A stretch of DNA of 8,249 bases. It comes from JBOHNM01 sp050730675. Lineage in GTDB: Bacteria > Planctomycetota > Phycisphaerae > Phycisphaerales > UBA1924. The notes under the pieces are model-generated. The model searched no databases. It was not told the DNA's origin and was given only the letters and a program-made list of their open reading frames with translations. Shown here piece by piece: positions 1-6,946 of this stretch (its first letter is position 1; every line of letters begins with the position of its first letter). The position numbers and the translations under genes were made by a program. The DNA is taken from the NCBI GenBank assembly GCA_050730675.1, contig JBOHNM010000168.1, forward strand, positions 1 through 8,249. The letters are read 5' to 3'.

Positions 1-1
1 G

Positions 2-1552
2 CTCAAGAACCTCACCGCCGCGCCGCTCAACGTGCAGTGGATCCAGCTCGGCCCCACCGAGATCCCCGATAGCACGATCAGTTACGGCGGCGACATGCGC
101 CGCCTGCGCCTGGGCTACATCCCCGGCGCCACCAGCAACCCGACCGGCCAGGTCGTGCTCGCCGACCGCTTCTTGATGCCGCACGCCGAAGCGGTGGGCA
201 AGCCGGAACCGACTGCCAATGGCTCGACATTCCCCGAGCAGACGTTCTGGCCCCCCACCGAGAACCCCGAGGGCATCCAGCTCGGTTTCGCCGGGTTGAG
301 CAGCCGCTACTTCTCGGCAGTCGTTCACACGCTGCCGGACACGCAGAAGCGCGCCGACGGCTTGCCGGACAAGACACTCCACGTTGCCTCAAAGGTCGAT
401 CGGGTCCTGCTTGATCGCGATCCCCTTAACCCCGATGCCGGCGAGCGCATCAAGCGCGTCACCCTGGCGCTGCGCCTGACCGGCCCGACCACCGCGGTCG
501 CCCCAAGTCAAAGCCTTGATGCAAGCATGGGCTTCTACGCGGGCCCGACCGAGACCGCGGCCCTGCGCGCCGACCCGCGCACCAAAGCCATGCAGATGGA
601 GAACCTGGTCCTGTTCAGCATGGGCGGACCGTGCGCGTTCTGCACGTTCCAGCCGATCGCCCACCTGCTGCACAGCGTGCTGGTCTTCCTGCACAACTAC
701 CTCTTCCACGACTGGGCACTGTCGGTCATCTTCCTGGTGGTCTGCGTTCGCACCATCCTCCATCCGGTGACGCGCTGGTCGCAGACCAATCTCACGCGCT
801 TCGGCAAGCAGATGGCCGCCATCGGCCCCAAGCAGGCGAAGCTGAAGGAGAAGTACGGGCACGACCCCAAGCAGCTCCAGCAGGAAATCGCCAAGCTGAT
901 GCGCGAGGAGAACGTCAACTACGCCGGCATGCTCGGCTGCGTCCCCGCCATTCTCCAGACGCCGATCTGGATCGCCCTCTACGCGATGATCTCTTTCTCC
1001 TTTGAGCTGCGTCACCAGCCGGCGTTCTACGGCGTCTTCCAGGCGATCAGCGGCGGCAAGTGGCCCTTCCTGGCTGACATGAGCCTCCCCGACAACTTCA
1101 TCCCCTTCGGCTCGGGCTTCACCATCCCGCTCATCAACGCGCACATCACCTCCTTCAACCTGCTGCCGCTGCTGCTGGGCGTGGTCTTCTACATCCAGCA
1201 GAAGTACCTCACCCCGCCGAGCGCCTCGCAGTTGACGCCCGAGCAGGAGACGACGCAGAAGATCACCAAGGTGATGATGGTCGTGATGTTCCCGGTCTTC
1301 ATGTACAACTCGCCGGCCGCGCTCACGCTCTACTTCCTGACCAATTCGTCGCTGGGCATCCTTGAGAGCAAGTGGATCCGCAGCCACGTGGACAGGATGG
1401 ACGCCGAGGCCGAGAAGCTCAAGCAGGCCAGCAACGGCCGGCGTGTCGAGCCCAAGAAGCCCGGCTTCTTCCAGCGCATGCAGGAGCGCATCGCCGAGGT
1501 GCAGGCGCAGCGCGAGCAGATGGCCCGCCAGCAGGCGAAGAAAAAGAGGTAG
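2..1552 (+). CDS. yidC: Membrane protein insertase YidC (Oxa1 family), 5' end cut by window
   Basis: YidC inserts and folds inner-membrane proteins, alone or with SecYEG. The frame is open from base 2, so the true start lies upstream; 516 codons are visible and the GTG at 32 is internal. The first part (to about codon 180, counting from 32) looks like the periplasmic beta-sandwich domain, with an AGLSSRYF block like the family's W-x-G-L-x-x-K-Y-F signature and a later FYAGP block. The Oxa1/60K core follows from about residue 208: first core helix (~208-223), then a helix carrying Arg240 (codon 749-751), which matches the conserved groove arginine, a basic amphipathic cytoplasmic hairpin (~250-297), a helix after the PAILQTPIW block, and two last helices (~374-390, ~411-440). 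The tail (~452-506) is charged, predicted helical and ends in K/R-rich sequence, typical of a ribosome-contacting C-terminus. The TAG stop is followed 31 bp later by mnmE, the usual neighbour. The identification is firm. Confidence 0.95.
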   Translation, partial: LKNLTAAPLNVQWIQLGPTEIPDSTISYGGDMRRLRLGYIPGATSNPTGQVVLADRFLMPHAEAVGKPEPTANGSTFPEQTFWPPTENPEGIQLGFAGLSSRYFSAVVHTLPDTQKRADGLPDKTLHVASKVDRVLLDRDPLNPDAGERIKRVTLALRLTGPTTAVAPSQSLDASMGFYAGPTETAALRADPRTKAMQMENLVLFSMGGPCAFCTFQPIAHLLHSVLVFLHNYLFHDWALSVIFLVVCVRTILHPVTRWSQTNLTRFGKQMAAIGPKQAKLKEKYGHDPKQLQQEIAKLMREENVNYAGMLGCVPAILQTPIWIALYAMISFSFELRHQPAFYGVFQAISGGKWPFLADMSLPDNFIPFGSGFTIPLINAHITSFNLLPLLLGVVFYIQQKYLTPPSASQLTPEQETTQKITKVMMVVMFPVFMYNSPAALTLYFLTNSSLGILESKWIRSHVDRMDAEAEKLKQASNGRRVEPKKPGFFQRMQERIAEVQAQREQMARQQAKKKR

Positions 1553-1583
1553 TCGCGCGAATCACCGTTTTGGACCGTGAACC

Positions 1584-2945
1584 GTGAACGCCCCCGAATC
1601 CATCCTCGCCGCGGCCACCGGTGCGCACGCCGCGCCCCGTGCGATGATCCGCGTCAGCGGCAACGGCACACATGAATTAGCGGGACGCCTGTTCGCCGCT
1701 CCGTTGCCATGGCCCGGCCTCTGCGCCGCCCGGTTGAAACTCACAGATGCGATGGGGGTTCCTGTCATGGTAATTGCGTACGCCGGGCCACGCTCGTACA
1801 CCGGCGAGGATGCGATGGAGATTCTGGTCGCCGGCGGCGTCGAGCTGGTTCGGCGCGTCGAGGCTCGCATTCTGGAATTGGGACACGACCTCGGCATCCG
1901 ACGCGCCGAGCCGGGTGAATTCTCCGCCCGCGCGTACCACGCCGGCAAGCTGACGCTCGACCAAGCCGAGGGCGTGGCGGCGGTGATCGCCGCGGGCTCG
2001 CGCGAAGAACTCGACTCCGCGCGGCGCGTGCTGAGCGGCAGCGCCGGCGCAACCTACCTCGCTTGGGCCGACGAACTGACAACGCTCGCGGCACTGGTCG
2101 AAGCCGGCATCGACTTCACCGATCAGGAGGATGTCGTCGCGATCGAGCCGAGCGAATTGCGCCGGCGCACGGGCGTGATCGGCACGGAACTCGATCGCGC
2201 GCTGGGGGCACGGGCGGGCGCCGAGCGTTCGGGTCAAGCCGTCCGGATCGCGCTCTACGGTCGCCCGAACGCGGGCAAGAGCACGCTCTTCAACGCCCTG
2301 CTGGGCCGCCGCCGCGCGGTCGTCTCGCCCGTTGCCGGAACGACGCGCGATGCGCTCGCCGAGGCCCTCGAACTTCGCGGCAGTGCCGGCCGCCGAATCG
2401 ATGCGACGCTCATCGATCTCGCCGGCCTCGACGAAGCGCCACGCGATGTGCTGGACTCCATGGGCCGCGAGCACGCGGCTGAAGCGCTCGCGCACGCGGA
2501 CATTGCACTGTGGTGCGATGAGACCGGCCGGTTCGATGCTGCAGCACAATTCCCACCGACTGCTCGCGTGCTGCGCCTTCGCACCAAGGCCGACCTCGCG
2601 CAGCGTCACACGGATCAGCCCGGTTCGCTCGCGCTCTGCGCCCTCGACGGCTGGGGTCTTGATGCGCTCCGCGACCAGCTCTTCGACGCCGCCTGGCACG
2701 CCGCCGGACGCGCCGGCGACATGGACCTGCTCCCGCGTCACCGCGAAGCGCTCGAAGGGTGCCGGCTGCGACTCACCGAACTGATCACCTTGCTCGACAC
2801 CGACACCACCGCCGGCACACGCCGTCCGGAACTTGTCGCCTCACTGCTCCGTGACGCAATCGACGCGCTCTCATCCCTCACCGGCCGCGTTGAGCGCGAC
2901 GACGTGATCGGCCGTGTCTTCGCAACCTTCTGTGTGGGCAAGTGA
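1584..2945 (+). CDS. mnmE: tRNA uridine-5-carboxymethylaminomethyl modification GTPase MnmE (TrmE)
   Basis: With MnmG, MnmE installs the (carboxymethyl)aminomethyl group on wobble U34 of certain tRNAs, using a folate one-carbon unit and GTP. The 453-residue product has the family length. The N-terminal folate-binding domain (~1-118) shows the PRSYTGED block (69-76) and PGEFSARAYHAGKL (110-123). The helical domain has GIDFTDQED (175-183). The inserted G domain has G1 GRPNAGKS (226-233), G2 GTTRD (252-256), G3 DLAG (278-281) and a G4 of TKAD (334-337). The C-terminus FCVGK (449-453) matches the hallmark FCIGK with its catalytic cysteine (Cys450). Divergent points: the first strand lacks the usual glycine-rich GxGIGIxRxSG start and keeps only MIRVSG, G3 has Leu for the usual Thr, and G4 has Thr for Asn. 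GTG 1584 is chosen because an in-frame TGA lies at 1578-1580 and the next start (ATG 1644) would remove the first strand. No clear Shine-Dalgarno is seen, so translation may be coupled to yidC. Confidence 0.95.
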   Translation: MNAPESILAAATGAHAAPRAMIRVSGNGTHELAGRLFAAPLPWPGLCAARLKLTDAMGVPVMVIAYAGPRSYTGEDAMEILVAGGVELVRRVEARILELGHDLGIRRAEPGEFSARAYHAGKLTLDQAEGVAAVIAAGSREELDSARRVLSGSAGATYLAWADELTTLAALVEAGIDFTDQEDVVAIEPSELRRRTGVIGTELDRALGARAGAERSGQAVRIALYGRPNAGKSTLFNALLGRRRAVVSPVAGTTRDALAEALELRGSAGRRIDATLIDLAGLDEAPRDVLDSMGREHAAEALAHADIALWCDETGRFDAAAQFPPTARVLRLRTKADLAQRHTDQPGSLALCALDGWGLDALRDQLFDAAWHAAGRAGDMDLLPRHREALEGCRLRLTELITLLDTDTTAGTRRPELVASLLRDAIDALSSLTGRVERDDVIGRVFATFCVGK

Positions 2946-2955
2946 ACTGAGCGCG

Positions 2956-3471
2956 CTACCGCCCGACCGCCTGTCTCTCCAGCGCCGCTCGCAAGAACCC
3001 AACGAGGTACCGCTCCCGGAACACCTCCACCGCCGCGGCTGTCGCCGACCCGTCAGCCCCCCAGCACAGCGCCACCAGGTCGCCAAAGGTCAGGTCCAGA
3101 TGCACGGCGTACTGATCACGGATCGAGAAGACCGATGGCAGCCGCGCCGCGAGCATCGCGCTCAGCGCGTTCACCTCCGGCCCGCCCAGGGCGATCGTTG
3201 GCCGCCCCCGCAGCTCCGGCTGATTCAAACACCAGACATCGGTACAGACCAGTGGTACAAGGGCCGGTGCGTCCGGAGGCGCCGAGCGGCCGATCCAGCT
3301 CGCCGCGGCGTGCTGGAGGCCGTACGCCGTCGGCCGGTCGTACAGCTCCGCCCGCAGGTGAGCGCCGACCACGATCAGCAGCAGGCTGTCGGGCTCAAGA
3401 AGGACATCCAAGTCGGGAGGTGTTTGGGCCACGGAGGGAAAGGTCGTGATCGGCCTGCGTGCAGTCAACAC
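2956..3471 (-). CDS. Uncharacterised 171-residue protein, convergent with mnmE
   Basis: I do not recognise this family. The frame encodes 171 residues beginning with GTG at 3471-3469 and ending with TAG at 2958-2956. It is judged real because an AGGAGG Shine-Dalgarno lies 11 nt upstream of the GTG, and because the translation has normal globular composition with hydrophobic strands (LLLIVVGAHLR, residues 30-40), a TIALGGPEVNALSAML block (residues 91-106), and later helices (VALCWGADGSATAAAVEVF), unlike the Arg/Ser/Pro-rich shadow frames around it. No signal peptide or clear membrane helix is visible, so it is probably cytosolic. The glycine-rich ALGGPEVNA turn could be a ligand-binding loop, but this is a guess. 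It sits tail-to-tail with mnmE (10 bp between stops) and head-to-head with clpS (30 bp between starts). The first ~20 residues may not be conserved; a later start is possible but would waste the strong ribosome binding site. Confidence 0.75.
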   Translation of the reverse strand: MLTARRPITTFPSVAQTPPDLDVLLEPDSLLLIVVGAHLRAELYDRPTAYGLQHAAASWIGRSAPPDAPALVPLVCTDVWCLNQPELRGRPTIALGGPEVNALSAMLAARLPSVFSIRDQYAVHLDLTFGDLVALCWGADGSATAAAVEVFRERYLVGFLRAALERQAVGR

Positions 3472-3493
3472 TCCACAGTTGGCCTCCTAAGAT
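3465..3493 (+). promoter_or_regulatory. Possible sigma-70-type promoter for clpS (weak)
   Basis: TCAACA (3465-3470) and TAAGAT (3488-3493) are separated by 17 bp and each matches four of six consensus positions of a -35/-10 pair. A transcript would start around 3500, practically at the clpS ATG (3502), giving a leaderless or nearly leaderless mRNA. That would fit the absence of a Shine-Dalgarno before clpS. Matches of this quality occur by chance, and the -10 overlaps the ribosome binding site of the opposite gene. Confidence 0.2.
3483..3488 (-). promoter_or_regulatory. Shine-Dalgarno AGGAGG of the minus-strand unknown gene
   Basis: CCTCCT on the plus strand reads AGGAGG on the minus strand, 11 nt before the GTG at 3471. 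A perfect core anti-SD match in this position supports both the reality of the gene and its start. It occupies most of the 30-bp gap between this gene and clpS. Confidence 0.65.
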
Positions 3494-3501
3494 CCCGGGT
3501 C

Positions 3502-3828
3502 ATGGCTGACAACGTTTCAAACGACCAGACGTCCGGCGCGCAGCAGGCAGTGGCGGAGCGTGCTCCGGCCAAGACCGCACCCAAGCGCCAGAACCTCCCC
3601 CCATTCAAGGTGTTGCTCCACAACGACGACGTGAACTCGGTTGAGTTCGTGATCGAGACGCTGGTGGAGCTGACGCCGCTGTCGCTCGAGGCCGCCGTGA
3701 AGGTGACCAAAGAGACCGACGAGCAGGGTGTCGGACTGGTGGTGGTCACGCACCGAGAACTGGCCGAGTTGTACCACGAGCAGCTCACCAGCAAGGGCCT
3801 CACGGCGACCATCGAAGCCGACGCGTAA
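3502..3828 (+). CDS. clpS: ATP-dependent Clp protease adaptor ClpS
   Basis: ClpS delivers N-degron substrates (destabilising N-terminal residues) to the Clp unfoldase (ClpA or ClpC) and ClpP. The 108-residue product has a flexible, Ala/Lys/Gln-rich N-terminal extension (1-33), the expected arm that enters the unfoldase, followed by the ClpS core: PPFKVLLHNDDVNSVEFVIE (33-52) with the family N-D-D motif at 41-43, then the helix ending before EQG (74-76) and the terminal THRELAEL...TATIE strand and helix. By comparison with E. coli ClpS (N34, D35, H66), N41 and D42 of the N-terminal-amine-binding site are kept. The position of the conserved His appears to be Asp73 (codon 3718-3720), so ligand preference may differ. 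ATG 3502 is chosen because the core begins ~33 residues later, as in homologs; the frame is open far upstream only by accident, antisense to the neighbouring gene. No good Shine-Dalgarno is visible. No clp unfoldase gene is nearby. Confidence 0.93.
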   Translation: MADNVSNDQTSGAQQAVAERAPAKTAPKRQNLPPFKVLLHNDDVNSVEFVIETLVELTPLSLEAAVKVTKETDEQGVGLVVVTHRELAELYHEQLTSKGLTATIEADA

Positions 3829-4057
3829 GGGCCGCTCTTTTCGGACGTTAATCCCAACCGTCTGCGTTTCAATCAGCGCGGCGGCAAGGGATTTTTCGCG
3901 CGTTGTGGGTTCTCGCTCCTTCCCCGCCGGGAAGAAGCCCCCGGATTGCGCACGCGCCAAGGCGGCCCCAGCCGTCGCCGCGGACGGCACACGATTGCGC
4001 CGGGTCGAGTGCTCGCGCTGGGCCGTCGATGTCACTGTTGCCGCGGAGAGCGGCCGC

Positions 4058-4062
4058 AGGAG
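4058..4062 (+). promoter_or_regulatory. Shine-Dalgarno AGGAG deciding the start of the MshEN gene
   Basis: AGGAG lies 6 nt before ATG 4069. The reading frame is open back to 3946, but this site and the match of the product to the domain start (MTQRLGEIL) fix the start at 4069. Confidence 0.75.
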
Positions 4063-4068
4063 CGAGGC

Positions 4069-4560
4069 ATGACACAGCGACTGGGAGAGATCCTCGTGAG
4101 TAGTGGGGTGTTGAGCAAGGAGCAGCTCGACGCCGTGATGAGCGAGCACCGTCGCTCGCACCGCCCGGTAGGGTACGTGGCGCAGGAGATGTTCAAGCTG
4201 CCGCCGCGCGTCATCGAGGACGCGTGGGCCGAGCAGTACGCCACGCTGACGGAGAGAGTTGACCCGCGCAACGAGAACACCAGCGCCGAAGCACTGAAAC
4301 TGGTGACACGCCGGCAGGCGTGGCAGTTCGGGCTGGTGCCGCTGCGGGTCGAGGACGGGATGGTGATCGTGTGCACGAGCCAGCAGAACCTGGCGCGTGC
4401 GCTGCGGTTCGCCTACCGCCAGATCGGTCCGGAGTGTCGGTTTGTCTTGGCGAGCCCGGAGCAACTGGGCGAAGCGCTGTCGCGTCACTACGCGATGGAC
4501 GGCGCCAGCGATGTGATGTTCGAGACGACCCAACGCAGATCCCGCACGTTCGCGGCGTAA
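4069..4560 (+). CDS. Stand-alone GspE/PilB N-terminal (MshEN, T2SSE_N) domain protein
   Basis: The 163-residue product matches the N-terminal domain of type II secretion / type IV pilus ATPases (GspE, PilB, MshE) but ends before any ATPase domain. Residues 4-20 (RLGEILVSSGVLSKEQL) fit the first MshEN motif R-L-G-x-x-L-V-x-x-G-x-(L/I)-x-x-x-Q-L. The second half of the tandem motif, normally L-G-x-x-L, is degenerate (PVGYVAQEMF, 33-42). Residues ~64-143 match the alpha/beta part of T2SSE_N: the ATRRQAW-like block, VPLRVEDGMVIVCTS and the closing LASPEQLGEALSRHYA. In some ATPases MshEN binds cyclic di-GMP; with one motif decayed, such binding here is uncertain. A free N-domain could bind a GspL- or PilM-like partner, act as a decoy, or serve as a regulator. 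No signal peptide or membrane helix is seen, so it is cytosolic. No pilus or secretion genes are in the window. It may be the last gene before the terminator at 4762. Confidence 0.85.
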   Translation: MTQRLGEILVSSGVLSKEQLDAVMSEHRRSHRPVGYVAQEMFKLPPRVIEDAWAEQYATLTERVDPRNENTSAEALKLVTRRQAWQFGLVPLRVEDGMVIVCTSQQNLARALRFAYRQIGPECRFVLASPEQLGEALSRHYAMDGASDVMFETTQRRSRTFAA

Positions 4561-4761
4561 CAAGCACGTGGGGAACCGTGAATGTCCGACGCCGCGGATG
4601 GAGCGCGCGTCGCGGTCGACCGAGGTGCATGGCATCGGCGACCGGTCCAGGCTGGTGAGCAGGCGGCAGCGGAACACCGGGCGTGGCCCGGCGCATCCGA
4701 CCGAGCGACCGACATGGACGGCCGGGGGCCTTGGTGGGCACGGCCGGACGAATGATTGAGA
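4561..4761 (+). other. Untranslated GC-rich stretch before a terminator; possible structured RNA
   Basis: No convincing gene is present. A 63-codon frame (4568-4759) has no ribosome binding site and is Arg/Gly/Pro-rich. By hand I find several possible stems: GTCGC and GGTCG (4609-4618) pair with CGACC and GCGAC (4698-4709) around a two-base bulge; inside this, CCGGT (4642-4646) pairs with ACCGG (4676-4680); CCGGGC/GCCCGG (4677-4691) form an alternative hairpin with a three-base loop. CGACCGAG occurs at 4617-4624 and again at 4698-4705. The segment could be a long 3' untranslated region of the upstream gene or a small RNA using the terminator at 4762. Such pairings arise easily in GC-rich DNA, so no RNA family is assigned. 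Confidence 0.3.
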
Positions 4762-4798
4762 GCGGCCCGGCGAGCGATCGCCGGGCCGCATCATTTTT
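4762..4798 (+). terminator. Rho-independent terminator
   Basis: GCGGCCCGGCG (4762-4772) and CGCCGGGCCGC (4779-4789) form a perfect 11-bp stem. An extra A-T pair (4773/4778) closes a GCGA tetraloop of GNRA type. Four bases later comes a T5 run (4794-4798). The minus strand has no T-run after the stem, so it acts on plus-strand transcripts from the clpS/MshEN side and insulates the sulfatase genes from them. Confidence 0.85.
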
Positions 4799-4800
4799 GT

Positions 4801-5157
4801 GGTATTGAACGCTCCGCATTGTGCGGGTCGGGCACTCAGAGCGTCGGACCACTGCGAACAGACTGCGATCCGAGCCGTAGATTCAACGTTTGCAATACAG
4901 ACCCTGATCGCGGGAGGCGATCTATTGCTGCTGTTCGCACGCTGATCGCAGTGCGCAAGTCTTACCTTCCGCAAACCTTTGGCTTGCGTGACACCCCGGG
5001 AATCTCCTAGGGTGTGCAGTTTGTAGTGGCAGTGGCGGAATGAGGGGGTGTCCGTTCTCACCCGCCCGGGCGGTTGCGGTAGACTGGGCAAACATATCGA
5101 ACGACAATTTTCGGATCGGTCCACAGCGTCGTTTGATCGCACCAGGGAGTTCTAACT
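4801..5157 (+). promoter_or_regulatory. Intergenic leader/regulatory region upstream of the sulfatase pair
   Basis: These 357 bp carry no credible gene and begin just after a terminator, so the sulfatase promoter should lie here. Visible elements are a small hairpin with arms CCGCA/TGCGG (4814-4826) nested between ACGCT and AGCGT (4809-4813, 4840-4844), an inverted pair of 11-bp-spaced TGCGA repeats (4851-4952), CGCAAG/CTTGCG arms (4954-4959 and 4983-4988), a 12-bp palindrome CCGCCCGGGCGG (5062-5073), and an AGGGAG ribosome binding site (5144-5149). The TGCG core recurs across the region. I could not find a persuasive -35/-10 or sigma-54 promoter by eye; TAGACT (5080-5085) is the nearest -10-like hexamer, but its upstream partner is poor. 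Confidence 0.55.
4851..4952. repeat. Two 11-bp-spaced direct repeats facing two inverted copies
   Basis: On the plus strand ACTGCGA occurs at 4851-4857 and again at 4862-4868, exactly 11 bp apart. On the minus strand TGCGA occurs at 4950-4946 (as ACTGCGATC from 4952) and at 4939-4935 (as TGCGAACAG), again 11 bp apart. The tails are also shared: the AACAG variant and the ATC variant each occur once per arm. Each arm therefore holds one copy of each variant, and the arms are inverted about 60 bp apart. Direct repeats with one-helical-turn spacing are typical of OmpR/PhoB-type response-regulator sites, so an operator is the simplest reading; no regulator is identified here. Confidence 0.5.
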
Positions 5158-6825
<1,668 letters not shown>

Positions 6826-6843
6826 GACACCACAATCCATTCC

Positions 6844-6870
6844 AGCGGCGGTCCGGAAGGGCCGCCCGCT
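6844..6870 (+). promoter_or_regulatory. GGAA-capped hairpin between the two sulfatase genes
   Basis: Bases 6844-6854 and 6859-6870 pair over 11 bp (one G-T wobble, one bulged C at 6866) around a GGAA tetraloop. The stem starts 18 bp after the first sulfatase stop. It is followed by GATTTAACC rather than a proper T-run, so it is more likely a 3'-end stabiliser, processing site or weak attenuator than a full terminator. A second shorter stem, GGTGCG/CGCACC (6894-6899, 6907-6912), and a T8 tract (6925-6932) lie before the next ribosome binding site. Confidence 0.45.
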
Positions 6871-6946
6871 GATTTAACCAGGGTGGTGTAACGGGTGCGT
6901 ACGTCGCGCACCGCGGAACCCAAATTTTTTTTCTGGGAGCGATCAC

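Noticed and set aside
2914..3501. Plus-strand N-terminal extension of the clpS frame by about 196 codons
   Set aside because: The translated extension is Arg/Pro/Gln-rich, overlaps the end of mnmE and lies fully antisense to the better-supported minus-strand gene; ClpS homologs begin about 30 residues before the core.
4642..4680. Canonical SRP (4.5S) RNA apical domain
   Set aside because: GGTC, CAGG and GCAGC pieces are present, but the conserved GGAA-type tetraloop and AGCAGC placement are missing, so the match is too poor to call; kept only as an open candidate RNA.
4568..4759. 63-codon GTG-started frame ending just before the terminator
   Set aside because: No Shine-Dalgarno, low-complexity basic composition, and no recognisable motif; more likely untranslated RNA.
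3517..5142. 541-codon minus-strand open frame across clpS, the MshEN gene and the following gap
   Set aside because: It crosses two well-supported plus-strand genes and a terminator, and its translation has the Arg/Ser/Pro/His-rich composition of a shadow frame.
6894..6932. Rho-independent terminator before the second sulfatase
   Set aside because: The GGTGCG/CGCACC stem ends 12 nt before the T8 tract, too far for intrinsic termination, and the T-tract leads directly into the ribosome binding site.
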